Source: Dioscorea cayenensis subsp. rotundata (Eukaryota; Streptophyta; Magnoliopsida; Dioscoreales; Dioscoreaceae). Taken from it: a stretch of 64,000 nt of DNA. Position numbers and translations under genes: made by a program. The notes below the pieces were generated by a model. It was not told the origin of the DNA, made no database searches, and saw only the letters and a program-made list of their open reading frames with translations. This document shows, one piece after another, positions 36,096 to 50,009 of the stretch (positions are counted from its first letter, which is position 1; each line of letters starts with the position of its first letter). The stretch lies in the NCBI RefSeq assembly GCF_009730915.1, contig NC_052488.1, positions 22,376,305-22,440,304 of the forward strand. Direction: 5' to 3'.

Positions 36096-38225
36096 GGATT
36101 TGATTTGGTTGGAGCTTGAATGAAAGAGTAAAAGAAAAGAAGAAGAGATTAATATTTCTTTCTCTTTTCTTTAGTTCATGTTGGGTTTGGTGTGCTTTTA
36201 AAGATGAACAACAGAACAATGGAAGGGGGTCCATTGTAAATAGGCTGATAAGAACTGTTTCTTGATGAGCTGGATTTTTTAATGTTCATTAACTTGTGTG
36301 ATGTATGTCTATATATATATATATAGTTATTTTTTTTTTACTAGTTAAATTGTATTTGTTTTAATATTAAATGAGCCATCAATATTGGTGATTTTAATTA
36401 TTTTTTATGTTTATTTTTTAATAATTTAATAAAAGAGAATTTTATGACAAATATTTATGTGTATATATAGATAGTTTAGTACCCTTATAATGTTTTTTCC
36501 GCTCCAGCTTTTTTGATTTAGTTGGTTTGGAGGATTAATTGATTGGATATCATAGAACCATAATCTCTTAAATTTTTACGATGACAGATAAAGATATATA
36601 GTACTATTTGGTGGTGAGATGATTTATCAATAAATTTATTAATTTTAATAAATAAATAAAAAGTTTAGAAATAATTTATGACACTGAAAACTAATGATCT
36701 ATTTTTGATAATAGTCTCTTAATTAGGAGGTATCCTAAGTATCCTTCAATAATTAATATATTGATATTTTTGACCTTTTTTTTTTATACTATTTCATCAT
36801 TGGTGGATCATGAAGCATATTTATGTACTATATTAATTATTGTGTTTATCTCTTGGATAACATTTTAAAGTTGCTTTATATGCTTGTCTAAATATATATA
36901 TATATAATTTTTTTTTAAAATAAGATATAGTGGTGTCTCTACCTACCTCCAAAGAAATAACAAATGCATGCATGTAGACTACAGTATAGTAGTGAAGCCT
37001 TTGTATAAGCAAATTTTAGCAAATTGTCAATACATTAATATTGGTAGGTACTTTTATTATAAATTATAAATTCATTTTATATTTTTGGTCTCATGGTGGT
37101 CCTTCATTGAAATTAAATATTTTGTAGCCTTACGTTTGCATTCAAGAACAAGTGAACAACAATAAATCAAAGATGACAGAATTGAAAAGAAAAACAAAAA
37201 TTAAAAATTCCTTGATTTTTTAATTAACATTCAAAGTTTGGCACAAATAAATGAGCAATGGCATCTTATGCATCAATAGTATTTATTATAATAAATGACA
37301 CATCAGTATATGTCAGCGTTACTTTAGGCATTATGCTCTTATTTTGTCCCAAAATCAATTAAAACCAAATCCTTCAAAGGTTAAACGTGATCTTATCCTT
37401 AATTTCTTGATTAACATGTTAAACTAACACCCTTTTGCCATTTGTGACAACTATAAAGTATAAGCCACTTGTTTCATTTCATACCATCATTAATGCTATC
37501 ACTAATCACTAATCAATATATATAATGAATTATATCTATGATAAAAGTTGGCCTTTCTTGATATTTATATTATATATGTAGCCTTTTTTTTTATATAAGT
37601 TTAGTTTTATTTATCATCATCTCTACATGGAAAGATCAAACATTTTATCTCATATTTAATGACACCACAATCTAATTTTTAATGACAAACAATCTCACAT
37701 TTTTTTAATAATTTGCATATTATTTATGAATTTTTATTGTTAGTTTTTGGATCAAAATGAATGTATTTTGAGTTTAAAAATCTAGAGTAGTGTATTATTT
37801 TAATAAAAATATTTTAAGAAATATTTATTTTCCTATGAATTTCAATACAACATAGATAAGTATCATATGTTTAGATAAATGATTATTTTTGAGGAGAGAG
37901 ATCCAAGAAGATTAATTATTTGTTAAATAAACAAGATTCAATTTACAACCACACAGAAGTTGGTGCATCTCTGAATCGCTGTAGATCAGGTTCTGATTCC
38001 ATGTTTATTTTAAAGTTTAAAATATATCACGTAAATCCAAAGTTCTCAATGCATCATTTTTCTCTTCATTTTGTTGTTTAAGTATTTCTTTACTTATATA
38101 TCACACTAATGTCTCTGATGTTGTACTTCTCTGAATTAATTAGTTCAATTATGACATTAATTTTATAAAAAAAAAATTGAAAATGTATGTTCGGTATAAT
38201 TTGCAAAAGGTACTAGAAGGAGCGA

Positions 38226-38411
38226 GTGATAGAAGGAAAAAAAAAAAAACCACCCAGATCAATAAGGAAAAGAGGAACATGGTTCAACCCCCTTTCTCTT
38301 GAAGTGCCTAACTCCAAAAAAGCAAGACCGGAAGAACATGCAGCTGCAGCTAAACGCAATTTGGACTTTCTTGGTGATCAATCAGCCCAAGGTGAAGACA
38401 TGCCTACTTAG
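38226..38411 (+). other. Short coding-like patch, possible transposon remnant
   Basis: A 61-codon open stretch reads RSIRKRGTWFNPLSLEVPN then KARPEEHAAAAKRNLDFLG. Base composition is less AT-rich than the flanks. It recalls the tails of plant LINE ORF1-type proteins, and a (TTTA)n tract lies 160 bp downstream at 38569-38588. No recognised domain. Assignment is weak. Confidence 0.2.
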
Positions 38412-38933
38412 CTACTTTTCTTGGATCACTGTCCGGTGTTAGGCCGTGGTTCTTCTTTCTGTTTCTCTCCTTTTGTTGTTTGTCATTTTTGTTTGCTTTT
38501 ATTGTATTCCTTATGTTTCCAAGTCTAGTGGATTTTCACCGTATCCGTTTTTGTTTTTAATACATGCAATTTATTTATTTATTTATTTTTAAATTGCACA
38601 CATTATCAAAAAAAAGTTTTTTTTATATATTTTTACACAAACAAGCATCTAATGATTAAAAAAAAAACACTACGTTATAGAACATAGACCAAAAAATAAA
38701 AAAGAAAGAAATTTCAAGAGAAAGAGAATCCGGTCTCAAAAAATAAAATATCTGCAAAGAATATTCCACTTATCTTCTCATATACTACTAAAATTTGAGA
38801 ATAAATCCACATAATCTCCAAACACCAAGGTTTTGAATATATATATATATATATAAAAAGAAAAAGTCCAAACAATACAAGGGATGTATTCATCTCTATT
38901 AGAACAATGTCGTCTTGTAATAAAGATATTAAT

Positions 38934-38936
<3 letters not shown>

Positions 38937-38985
<49 letters not shown>
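38937..38985. repeat. (GA)n microsatellite
   Basis: Pure GA run of about 24 units. No gene start was found beside it, unlike the other GA runs in the window. Confidence 0.95.
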
Positions 38986-38986
<1 letters not shown>

Positions 38987-39210
38987 AAAAGGACCACTTT
39001 TGTGTTGTTCTCTATGATCACAAGCTGTCTCATCCTCAATACAAGTGGAGAATCAGATGCTTCCTTCAATCTTCTCTTCTTTCTTTCTTTCTTTCTTTGC
39101 TTCTTTCTCTTTATACCAACAATGTAGATATCTAGTACAACAACTACAATAACACTACCTTCACCACTAAGCAATTGCTCATACACAACATTCTCCATTA
39201 TATTTTTACA

Positions 39211-39253
39211 TATATATATATATATATATATCTATATATATATATATATATAT
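39211..39253. repeat. (TA)n microsatellite, interrupted
   Basis: TA run of about 21 units with one TATC interruption near 39230. Confidence 0.9.
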
Positions 39254-40898
39254 TCAGTGTTTTTTGTTTTTTTTTTTTAAGAAAAAAAAGAGAGTTATAT
39301 GGTTGGTTATTAAGAAACTCATAATAGATTAATTTAATATATAGAGGAAGGAAAGAATCAAACTAGAGACTTCAATATCAACAATCAAACAGTTTGAAGC
39401 TCCTAAGCTCACTAATCTTTGATTCTAGTGATCTAATCCCCAATATTGTAACTGATGAAGATGTCTAACCACTCAATGCAACTTAGGATATAGACATTTC
39501 ACTCCCTGCAATCATCTCCTAAGTTTTGTATTTTTAGTTTTCTATTGGTTTCTTATTTCCACTCCATGAAACTAACCATCTTTTGATTGCCAATTAACTA
39601 GTGATTTATCCAATTTTATCTTAAAAAAAAATTATGATAAAAAAGTCCATATATATGTGTGGAGGGAAAAAAAAAAAAAAACTAATAACGTGATAATTAA
39701 TCAAAATTTTAAGTTTATATGAATTCTACCTTCTAAATCTATCTATTTCATGACAAAATATTATTATTATTTAATATGTAACTTATTCATAAATAATCAT
39801 ACTAGGAACCATAAACTCATCAAACATATCCCATTCCAATACAAGAAAAATAATTCAAAATAATTAATGATAGAGAAAAGATAGAGAAAACATTTAGGGA
39901 CAAAAGTAAGTGGTTTATTTAGTGTCAGTGATTTGTGTTGATATTATGAACACAAGTATTTTATTGAGGAGTTGCTGGTCTCCTTCCTTGAATCACTTTA
40001 TAATCAAACTCATTCCTTTTGGCTTGGGCTTTTCACATACAATGCTACATCTTGCAGCCATTTGGCACCTTTTTTTTCTTCTTTTTTTCTTTTAGTTTCA
40101 TTGGAATTTGTTCTTTTCTTCTTAGAATTGAGAATCTTGTGTGCCCTACAAAGAGAGCATCTTGTTCTAGTGGCAGCATTGTCTTTAAATGGATTGAGAT
40201 GCTTTTCTAACATCTCATATCATTCAATACATAAATGTATATGATCACAGAGTATAGTCATCTTTTACAACATTTAATTGATGCAATTCAATGACATCAA
40301 GAATTCTCCTTTTTTACCAAAAACATGATGTTGCATATATTGGATAACTAGCAAAACCATAGCTGATATATAATGCGAATCATCGGTTTCATACAACTTA
40401 TGTATTTTGAATAGAATGCCGGAAACATATATAGACTATAGCAATCACACTTGTATCTAGACAAACTCTATCTCTGCTCAAAGAACATTGAAAGAAAACC
40501 GAAACAAATCAAACAACTTTGACAACTATACATGATAATCTCTTCTATCTTTCCCGTCCCCCGCTCCATAATAGCTGAGAAGAAGAAAGTCGATGGCAAT
40601 ACTAACACGCGCAAAATTTTCTCAAGTTCAAAGATAAAATAATCCGAGCATACACAAACCAGCATTTCGAAGCCCTGCAACATTGAAAGATCAGGAAACA
40701 TAACCCAATACAGAGAACATTCTCTGTGAAAATTGTCTTTGTACCTGCTGAAGGGCAAAGAATGCAATCATTGATCACTGATTCCAATCCAATGATCCAT
40801 AAATTTTGTGACAAACTAACTTCATATTACCATTTACTATTTCTGAGCAAGTGAAGCTTCAGCTTCTGATTGCCAGGGATGCTTGACTTACTGATATC

Positions 40899-43800
40899 TT
40901 ATATGAAGTCTGTAACAAGTTCTTGCAAAAGTTCTTCCTTTATCAGGCCCTCTATCTCTCTGCCAATTAGATCGATATCATCCTCGATGTCGAACCACAT
41001 TGTGTCCAGGACCTTGTCCTCTGGCTTACCTCGGCTTAATTTTTTCCTTAGTCTGGCAATCATGAGCCATGCCTCTTCAACAAGCCTCTCACGAGCACAC
41101 ATAGGACCGAACTTTTTCTTTGACTTCACCCACGGATGTAAATCCATACAAGGAGCAAGTATTTCTGTCAGGACAACATTGATAAGATCAAACAGTAATT
41201 TCCTCTCAGAGCTGGACCATTCCACTATAATTCCATACTTCCTTTCAAGCTTCTCGAACACATCTGGGCAAACTGGATATTCTGGCATATAACAAGCATC
41301 AAAAACCCTGTCCCAGTTTGCACAACCAATACCTGAATCAATGAGCACATCAACCAGGTAAGAGAATTCCCTGTCCTCTTCATCCTTCAATTCTTCAAGC
41401 ATCCCTCTTAATTCTTCAATAGGTGACCGGTGCACTCCTCCAGTATCATCATTACCCAGAACAAGAGTCCCAGATTCTGAAATATCAATATCCTCTGATT
41501 CCAATTTAAGAAGTTGAAGCTGTATCCGGAGCCCTGCAACATAAAACACATATGATAGAGTTATGGGAAACATAATTACGGATGTGAAAATAGCAAGTCT
41601 TCTTTTTTTCTCTCTCTTTTTTAATTTCTCACCCTGCAGATCCACATTGACACCATCACAAGAACCTATGGTATAGTTCTCTCCTTCAGATGCAGGCTGC
41701 TCTAGAACAGATACTGGACTAGGGTGTTCAAGCTCCTTTAATCTAACTGGAGAACCTGACTCCAGTTTGTTACATGACTCCTGTAGACACATGACATTCT
41801 TTTTGAGTTAAATGATGAAATTGAAAACATGATAACCAGAACATGATAGCCAGTCTATGGAAAATTTGTTGCCTGGGAGCTGCAAGAAGAATGCAAGAGA
41901 AGCAAGATAGCAATTTTAATTGGGAACCGTACAAAGAACTCAAGGAAAACACTAATGTTCAGAATTCTCCACAGAAGAAATGAAATGAGTTTCGATAAGC
42001 ACACCATGCTCACTATAGGAATTGGATATATATCATAATATGACCCATCTAGCCTGCACCTCACTAGTGTCAAGGGCCAATGGGAAAAAAAACAAAGGAA
42101 TCAAGGTGAGATAAAGAATGCACACCAGCTTGAGAGCAAGTGTCTATCCTTTCTCTCCATATGCTATCTTTAACAGTTGCCAAGAGATTAAAAAATAAAG
42201 TGAACCATCTCTTTGGCAGTTATTAATTGTGTTATTGAGAACTTTCATCTTTGGAACACCATAAATTCAGGTAAATGCCATACCTGATCTTCGGGATTCA
42301 CAAGATGCAAATTTGCATCTCTATTGTCAAGCAGCTGCTCTTTATGAGAAATGGCATCATCATGCACTCTAGAATTTTCTTCATGAAGATTTCTCATGTT
42401 GAACTTATTGCTGAATTCTGAATGAACATGATCATCACTTAAAGCTAGCTTATATTCTGGTTTAACAGAAGTGCATGAACAAGGAACATTACTGCAGCAT
42501 TTAGATTTTCTGCGAGTAAACCTTCCTCTTTGGCAAAGGTTTTCATCCACAGAACTATAAGTCCCAAGACTCAGCACATTGTTCAATGTAGAAAAATTGT
42601 CATATGCACCAGGTTTGCCTCTTCTGCTTACTCTTGTGTTTCTTAATCCCATAGGGGAAGATGCAGGATGTGTGGAGATTGGGAAATTGCAGCCGTTCTT
42701 CGAAGTATCCTTGTTGCTAGTAGCTGGAGAACAGCTTCTTTCTGCAAGCATGCCATCTCTGGCCAACCTTTCACCTGAAATTTTCCGAGTAATTGATGAG
42801 TCTGTTATTTTCTTAAGCAAGTCCTTGTCAGATAGAGAAAGCATTTCAGCCAAAGTATTCGAACCCCTATCACTAAGTGCCATATCCCCAAACTGATGGG
42901 CTGTTTTCCACCTCTGAGACAGACGTCTTCGGCCCTCCCTGTTTACAGATAATTCTGACACAGTTTTGTTGTGGCGTTTATACTGATCAGTGAAGTCACT
43001 CAAACTCCGTTGAGCTGCCTTGTAATTTTTATGCTGAGTAATCTGTGACATATAATCTATGCTATCACTAGAGATATATTTGTTGAATCTTGAAGCAAGG
43101 ATTCTTTCAATATCACGGCTAGCATCATTTCCCATTGCTTTCGTAATATTCCTAGCCATTTCGCTTGAACATGTTGCTTTTTTCCTTGTGGTCCCCGCAA
43201 GATTAAACTTTGGCCAGTCTCTTCCTTCTGCATTCAAACTCTTGGCTCGACAGCACCTAAATTCTCCATGGCCTCTGTCATGTGTAATAAAATTACCAAA
43301 GGAACTGGGAAGCACAATATGTTCATCACTTTTCTCAGTCTTCTCAAGACTTGGTCTCAAAATCACTATTTGAGTGGGATTAATGAAAGCTACCATCTTA
43401 TCTGCATATTGTGACTTCAACATCTTATCTGAAAAGGAGAGATTATGTTCTTTTTGAGAGAAGTTACCAGAGCTACTTTCAGGTTTCTGAGTAGAGTGGT
43501 CCTTTTGAACTAGAGTGCACTTTTCTGCTCTTCTCCCTGATGTATTTTTCAACTCATAGCCTTTGTGCTTGGTAGATATTGACGGTTTTAAAATTGTGAT
43601 ATCACTTGGGTGAGTCAACGAAATACTCTTCACATCTTGAAAATGATTTAGAAACAAAGAATTGGGTTCTTGGAGAAATTTCATAGCCAAAGCCTTTTCA
43701 TGATCCAAGACTTCTGATGCAACATTAGATGCTTCTGAATCATCAATTGTTTCATTATTTGAGAAATCCTCTGCATCCGTGAAACTGTGCCTGACTAGTT

Positions 43801-45267
43801 CTACGTGAGTGTCACTTCCTTTTGAGGTTTCCATCCCTTTACTTAATCTCTTACCACTGTTTTTCTCCACCTTGGATGTTTCCATGATTTCAAAAACATC
43901 TTTGAATTCCTGGTACTCATTTCTGACCTTCCCACTTGAACAATAATCATGGAATACAAGTTTATCTTGAAGGCCTGATGTCTTTTGGAAATATTTATGC
44001 ATTCCACTCTGTTTATCATAGACCATGTGTGGAGGAAGGGCATCAAGGCCCATTAACCTTGCAATCACACTTGGAGAAGGATGTCTAGTTTCTTTGTCAT
44101 TCTGCATCTCTTCAACCACGTTCATTGGCTTTCCTTTATATGTCTTGGACAAGTTTCGATTGAGATCCAGGGGAAACTGTGAGAACAAAGACACAAAAAA
44201 TGCAATAATTATCCAGTGAGTATGACGCAAATGTACTTTATAAAAAAAACAAGAGGCACAAAGTTAAATGGACAGTTTGTGCAAAATTCTCAAATCAATT
44301 CCAATACTATATGATTGCATGCAAAGATACATTTCATACAAAGTCCACAAAGGAGACATAAACTTACTGAATTTTCACCTATCGGACCGTCAGTGACATA
44401 TGTATCATCCAATGTTTTCCTCAAAAAATTACACCGTTCTCCAAATTGGTCATTTCCTGTCATCAACTTCTTAATCAGATTAAATTCTACAAAATTAAAA
44501 AAAAAAAAAAAGGAATAACATCATGCCCACATAATATTCTAAAGATGAAACAGAACAGCACATCATTATAGTGATATGAAACAAAATAATAACATGTCAT
44601 GCCAAATCTCATTGGCACGCACACAAAAACAAAAGGTTAATGATTTCAAAAGAAAATAATGTCATTTCCTATTGAAAGTCATATTCCAACATTTGTTTTG
44701 CTGTACATCTAGGGTTTCACTCATATAAACAATGAACATAGTCAATTTCCTGTTTGGCATTTGAAACTGCCTAAAAACTCAGAGCAAAAACTTATCTAAA
44801 AGCCTTGCATTTCATACTTTCCTAGTAAAATCATGATACTAATCCAATAATTTTGGAAGGAATTATTATTATTATCAAGAAGAAAAATCGAGAAAAAGAA
44901 AATAAAACCGAATAATCTCAAACTAAAAAAGGTTCACCTTTCAAGCAAGAACTACGAGCAAAAACACATAAACCTTGAAATGAAGCCAGCGATCCAGATC
45001 AAACAACGAAACAAGTAACCAAAAGCGACGAAATTGAAGACAAATCCAAACCAGATACCAACATAGGACCAAGGAAAACCAAATAAGACAAGAAAATCAA
45101 GCATCAATAGCACTGATTATAATCACGATCACCAAAAAGAAGCAACCTGGGCGATGAGCACGGCCCATAGAGACAAGATCGCAGGCAGCTGGCCGAAGAT
45201 ACCGGTAAGCTTTCTCTCTGCGCCACCATCTACTACTCTCCTTCCTCCGCTGCGATCGTTGGTCCAT
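40899..45267 (-). CDS. DUF4378 / TRM (LONGIFOLIA-related) protein
   Basis: Five exons, transcribed leftwards (45267-45147, 44486-44368, 44176-42284, 41780-41633, 41533-40899), encode about 971 residues. The motif PSPSVIARLMGLDALP lies at about 113-128, the RLMGL signature of this family. An IVILRPS segment, like the family's 'IVVLKP' block, is near residue 290. A DUF4378 domain fills roughly 790-965, with EDREFSYLVDVLIDSGI, WDRVFDACYMPEYPVCPDVF and ELLQELVTDFI. TRM proteins recruit the TON1-TRM-PP2A complex to cortical microtubules and shape organs; the role here is inferred from membership. The two N-terminal exons are the least certain: the start MDQRSQRRKESSRWWRREK was chosen because its phase fits the next exon. 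The third exon alone spans 1.9 kb. The leader is CT-rich. Confidence 0.85.
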
Positions 45268-45412
45268 CCCTCACTCCCTCCCTTCCTCAGCTTAGCTCCC
45301 AGCTAAAAATTCTATGGAACAGCTCACCGCCAAAGGAGAAAGCAGAAAGCAGCCCTGGTTTTCACAAGATCGAAACCAGATGAGAAGAAGAAGAGGTCAC
45401 GAGAAGCGAGCG

Positions 45413-45415
<3 letters not shown>

Positions 45416-45467
<52 letters not shown>
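45416..45467. repeat. (GA)n microsatellite in the DUF4378 gene leader
   Basis: GA run of about 26 units, reading CT on the coding strand, about 150 bp before the ATG at 45267. Confidence 0.95.
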
Positions 45468-45469
<2 letters not shown>

Positions 45470-46319
45470 AAGAGACAAGCTACGGAAACAGAGAGAAGAG
45501 CATTCAATGAGGTCGTTGCCAAAAGGAAGTGGAGTTACAGTTTCCGGAAAACAAAAAGATAAAATGGAACTCGAGTTCATCTATCGGAAAACAAGAAAAA
45601 CAAGGAAGTAGAGTTCCCTGTTGGTTGTTGTTATTGTATTTTTCTTAGATTATGTTTTGTTTTGTATCACACTTACTGTTTCTTTGTCTTCATTTTCATT
45701 CACTTCCGAGTTTCATGAGAGTAATAATTCTCGTTGAAGTAATGTTTAATAGTGAATTTTTGGATCAAGAGCTTGAAATTAGGATTAAGTGGTGAATAAT
45801 TATTCATGGGGATTATAGATGGATGGTTTTTTTTTCTTTTATTCTATGATTTATTCTAGGAATTAGTGTAAATTATTAAAATTTTGATTATTTATTTTGA
45901 ATCATTTGTTTGAAAAACATTAAAACAGAGAAGTTGTGCTAATCCTTCTAATACGATAATTAGTACTTTTTTTATTTCTTAATTCAAAAGTAAAAGGTTT
46001 TAATTTTTTATTCTAAGTGTTGATGTGTTTTGACATATAAATTAGTCACGGTTCAAATTAGATATCATATCAAACAGAAATTATACATACTTAAAAAAAT
46101 AAATATAATAAAAAATCTAGTTATTTTTAAGATATTTTATCTATTTTTTTAAATGGTGACAAGTGCATATTTTTATGATGCTTAAGTATGGACTACAACA
46201 TTACATGTGAGTTAATTTCTCTAACAAAAATTAATCAGACATTATTATTATTATTATTTAAAAAATAATAAAAAAAAGGGGAAGATCAAAGATCTGAATC
46301 TAAAACAGAAATTGTGCAA

Positions 46320-46440
46320 GTTGCGGCTGGGGAACAGGGCCTGAATTTGTCGCAAAGGGAATCACGGATTCAGGGCGCGCGCTCGGTCAGCGCGCGATGA
46401 GTGCGCGCGATGCTGGCTGGAAACTCGAATATCTCCCGTG
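46320..46440. other. CpG-rich patch
   Basis: Three GCGCGCG runs lie at 46375-46382, 46390-46396 and 46403-46409, spaced about 14 bp, inside a GC-rich block surrounded by very AT-rich DNA. No coding frame stands out. Possible CpG-dense regulatory DNA or an insertion remnant. Confidence 0.4.
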
Positions 46441-47380
46441 CGTGTCTTATTCAGTGGTTGTTTGCCTGCCTCGTGCCGCGTTTATGCTATTGTCTCCTTC
46501 TGCCTGCCCTTTTATTAATCTCCATACTACTATTGCATTACTATCAGCACATGCCACTAATTTAATTATTAATTCAAATTATATATTAATATCTATAAAT
46601 GTATAGACAATAATCTTTGTCCAGTTTGTTTATGTGCAATTTGTGTATATAATATAATTTGTTTTTTGAAAAAAACAACTCTTAATTAACTTCCTCAAGT
46701 TGTACTTTTTCGTCATATGGTTGCTTTATTTATAAGCTTTGTTACTATTGAAATTTTGTTTGTGCATTACCTTTGTCAAGAATCACATCTTGCTTGTGCC
46801 AACGGTCTGCATCACTGAATTTTATTTTATTATTTTTTGCTAAGTTATATATTATATAATTTTGTCAATATTCCGGTTTAACTAGTGTTGAAGTAATATG
46901 TGAAACAATTTTTTTTTTCACAAAATATATAAAATCCGAATCCATTAGAATTTTTTTTAAAAAAAAACAGAGGGTACAGAATAAAAACAGTACATGAGAT
47001 AAAAAATATAAAAAATATCTTCTAATGATGGATATAACAGGGGAAAAATAAATAAATAAAACACCCTTATATATTGACCGGTAAAAATATGAGGACCATC
47101 ATCAGGGCTGCACTCGTTACCATCATCAAGACTAAGTGCTAGTCTTATGTGAAATGAATTCACTAACGCATAATAACATCAATCATCCGATAAAATTTAA
47201 AATTTATGGATTAATAATTAATTGAAATTAGGCCTCAAATTATTTGTTGACTTAGCGGATTTTGGATGTTTCGGGTGATGGATTCTGTACCCGAATCCGC
47301 ATCCGCTAATGAATGGTGAAGCCATGAGGACCCCGCGTTTCCCAGACGCGAGTTTCCCACTAGGGCTTTAGAGAAGAGCA

Positions 47381-50009
47381 ATGGCGGAGTCAGTGTGCCG
47401 ATCGTTGAGAGATGGATCTCTCGAAGGAGAGCACGCCCCCGCCCTCTCCATCAGCGATACACTTCATAGTCCTCTCGGATCCCATGTCTTTCATCACTTC
47501 CTCTACTCGCTCGCCTCTAACATCGCTGCTTCGAAATCTCAAGCTCGGTCAGTATTATTCGCTGTGAATTCACTTCTTTTTCTCTTGTTTTGTTAGTATT
47601 CTGATTGCTGCTCTTCTGATACAGTGCTCTGGTTCTTGTCGCATATCGCCGGAGCCCGTCTTTCTACTTCGATTTGCTTAAGAGTAGTGGCGTTGATCCC
47701 TCTTTGTTTGATAAAAAAAGTTAGTATGCTTCTTTTTTTCCTTATGTGTATTAATGATTAGCTATGTATTTCTCATGCGTTAATGGCGTCAGGCTGTTGG
47801 TTTTGGACTGCCACTCTGACCCTCTGGGTTGGAAGGACCGGCTTCTCAAATCCGCCAATAGTGCGCAAAACTCGGCTAAGAGTCTATCCTCTGTCTTTAA
47901 GTCTGTGAAGGATATCTCCAAATTGCTATCTTTGATTCTTGAGCTCGGACAAGGTAGCAATTTGTGTGTTGGGATTTATGTTTGGGGATCATGGCGCATT
48001 GTTTCTTATGTTTGCTTTCTAATTTTCTTAGTTCTTTTTTGCTCTTAATTGCAGGACTTGTGGGGCATGGCAAAGAGAAGTTTGCTGTTGCCATTGACTC
48101 TGTAAGTAGTATGTGTATATTTGCACGTCCCTCTTTTGTTGTATGTTAAGGTAATCTTAATTCTTTTATCGTTTCAGGTTAGTGATATGCTACGACATGC
48201 TTCACTTCAGTCGGTTGCCAGATTAATTAGTAACCTTCGAAGTCATGGTATGTGCCCATTGTTTTGAAGATTTTTATTCAACTTCTTGCATATATTTATA
48301 TGTTAACTTTAGGATTATTATAATTTTGAAAATCTCTTCCTTTTAATCAAAAAGTTATTGGTTTCAATCATCAATTGAACCTCAATTTGAAACAATAAGT
48401 CTGAATGATGGGTCGGTGTATGACCCCTATGGGCAAGTAGAGGCTCTATGGGCCCAATAGGTTTGTTGGCTTGATGAATGTGATAGTTCAAGAGAGGTAG
48501 TTGCAACCTACCATGCAACCCGGGACAATGATGAATGTTGGTCAGCCATGCATTATTATCTAGATTCTTGCTGCTGCTTTATGTCCAATAGTTTATCTGT
48601 GTTTCTGGATGTTTCTTTATAAAAAATAGTCTATGCTTGATTTTTTTTCCATTGCTCTTAATGCTGAAATGTGAGAAAATTGGATTCATTGACTTTCATC
48701 AACTTTGGGCTCTTATAATTAGATCATAACTGGTTGGAGTTGAGTCTGAGATGGGTTACGGAACTTTAATGATGCTCATCTACTCTGGATTTTGGAGCGC
48801 TATGAAACTTTTGTTCTTTGCCAACTGCAGATAATATTTCATGTATCTTTTGGTTGATACATTCCGACCTTCATGAACCCAGGGTCTCTTCATCTCTTGA
48901 ATATATATCCACTATGACTGCTAATTTAGAGCCAATAATGAAACCAAATGAGGGACAAAGAAGAGTTTCAGAAAACCTGTACAATATTGAGCAAAATTCC
49001 TACAGAGGGAAGTTGCATGTTCATTTGAAGCGTCGAAATGGAAGAGTAAAATTGCATGTAAGCTCACTCATTTTCTTTTCCTCCCATTTATTCATTTATA
49101 ATGTAGTATGTTAATGTAGAGCACTGATTACAGTTTCATATTCCATTGGGATAACTGTTCTTAGTCTGAGGAGGTTCATGTAGAACAAGTTGGCATAAAA
49201 ATTTTGGCGATGTCTTCTGAAAATGCAATTGTTAATCAAAGCCTTTTACCAAAGGTCAGATCCAATTACTTTTTTGTTCTAACTCCCATGCATTACTAGC
49301 AAATTGTATACAGCAACTTATAGCATGTAGATTTTAAAAAATCACTTTTTTCCTCAACAGGTGCAGTTCAATCTTCAATTATCAGAAAAAGAGCGGGATG
49401 ACAGGGCAAAAGTAGTGCTTCCATTTGAACATCAGGGTATGATGGCATGTGACTTGATTATCCAACATGTTTTCATCATAGACTCATCATTTTGCTTACT
49501 TTAACTCGCAAGCAGCCAGGGATAAGATGCAACATCAGTAATAAATTTATCTCTTGGCCTTACTGTTTTTTTCTTTTTGCAAAACTAGTTCAAAATAGAT
49601 TTTTCTTTGCCTTTGACATGGACACCACAAATTGTGCTTACTGCTTGCTTGATGGTGTTTCATATGCTTTACTGGTGCAATATATAGAAAAGCTTAAGAT
49701 AACATTTTGCATCGAACATGACTTATAACTATGTCTGCAAATTTCATTTGTATCTGTCCACTTTTTCCCCCTTTAAATCATTGTGCTGATGTGTTGAAAT
49801 TTTCAGGAAATGGTGAAACCATACAGATCTATGATGGACGCCAATCCCTTTCCGAGGGACAGAAGGACCCTCATCTAAAGGGTCCATCTATTACAGGGAA
49901 AACAAACACAGATACTAGCACTGGAAATGGCGAAATACATTATCTTCGCGATTCAGACGATGAGCAGCCAGATTCAGATGAAGATCCTGATGATGATTTA
50001 GACATCTAA
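47381..50009 (+). CDS. ELP5: Elongator complex protein 5
   Basis: Nine exons: 47381-47547, 47625 to about 47719, 47793-47953, 48055-48101, 48178-48247, 48831-49057, 49165-49254, 49361-49436 and 49807-50009. They encode about 378 residues (Arabidopsis ELP5 is similar in size). ELP5 is part of the ELP4-ELP5-ELP6 RecA-like ring of Elongator, needed for wobble-uridine modification of tRNAs. Matches include the start [60 protein letters not shown], and the acidic end [19 protein letters not shown]. The exon 2/3 join does not keep frame with the obvious splice sites; a run of seven A at 47713-47719 sits at the donor (see findings). A 3' processing signal AATAAA lies at 50051-50056. Confidence 0.88.

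Larger units (their letters stand above)
36096..40898. other. AT-rich spacer of 4.8 kb
   Basis: The first 150 bases are the leader and promoter of the NaKR-like gene. The rest holds (TA)n runs near 36309-36324 and 39211-39253, a (GA)n run at 38937-38985 with CTTT repeats near 39080-39100, and a short degenerate coding-like patch at 38226-38411. The last few hundred bases are 3' flank of the DUF4378 gene. No host gene was supported. Confidence 0.5.
45268..47380. other. Divergent promoter region between the DUF4378 gene and ELP5
   Basis: Two genes point away from each other. The left end is the CT-rich leader and promoter of the DUF4378 gene, including the (GA)n run. The middle is AT-rich. A CpG-rich patch lies at about 46320-46440. 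The right end holds the short ELP5 leader with a telo-box-like CTAGGGCTTT at 47360-47369. Confidence 0.5.
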
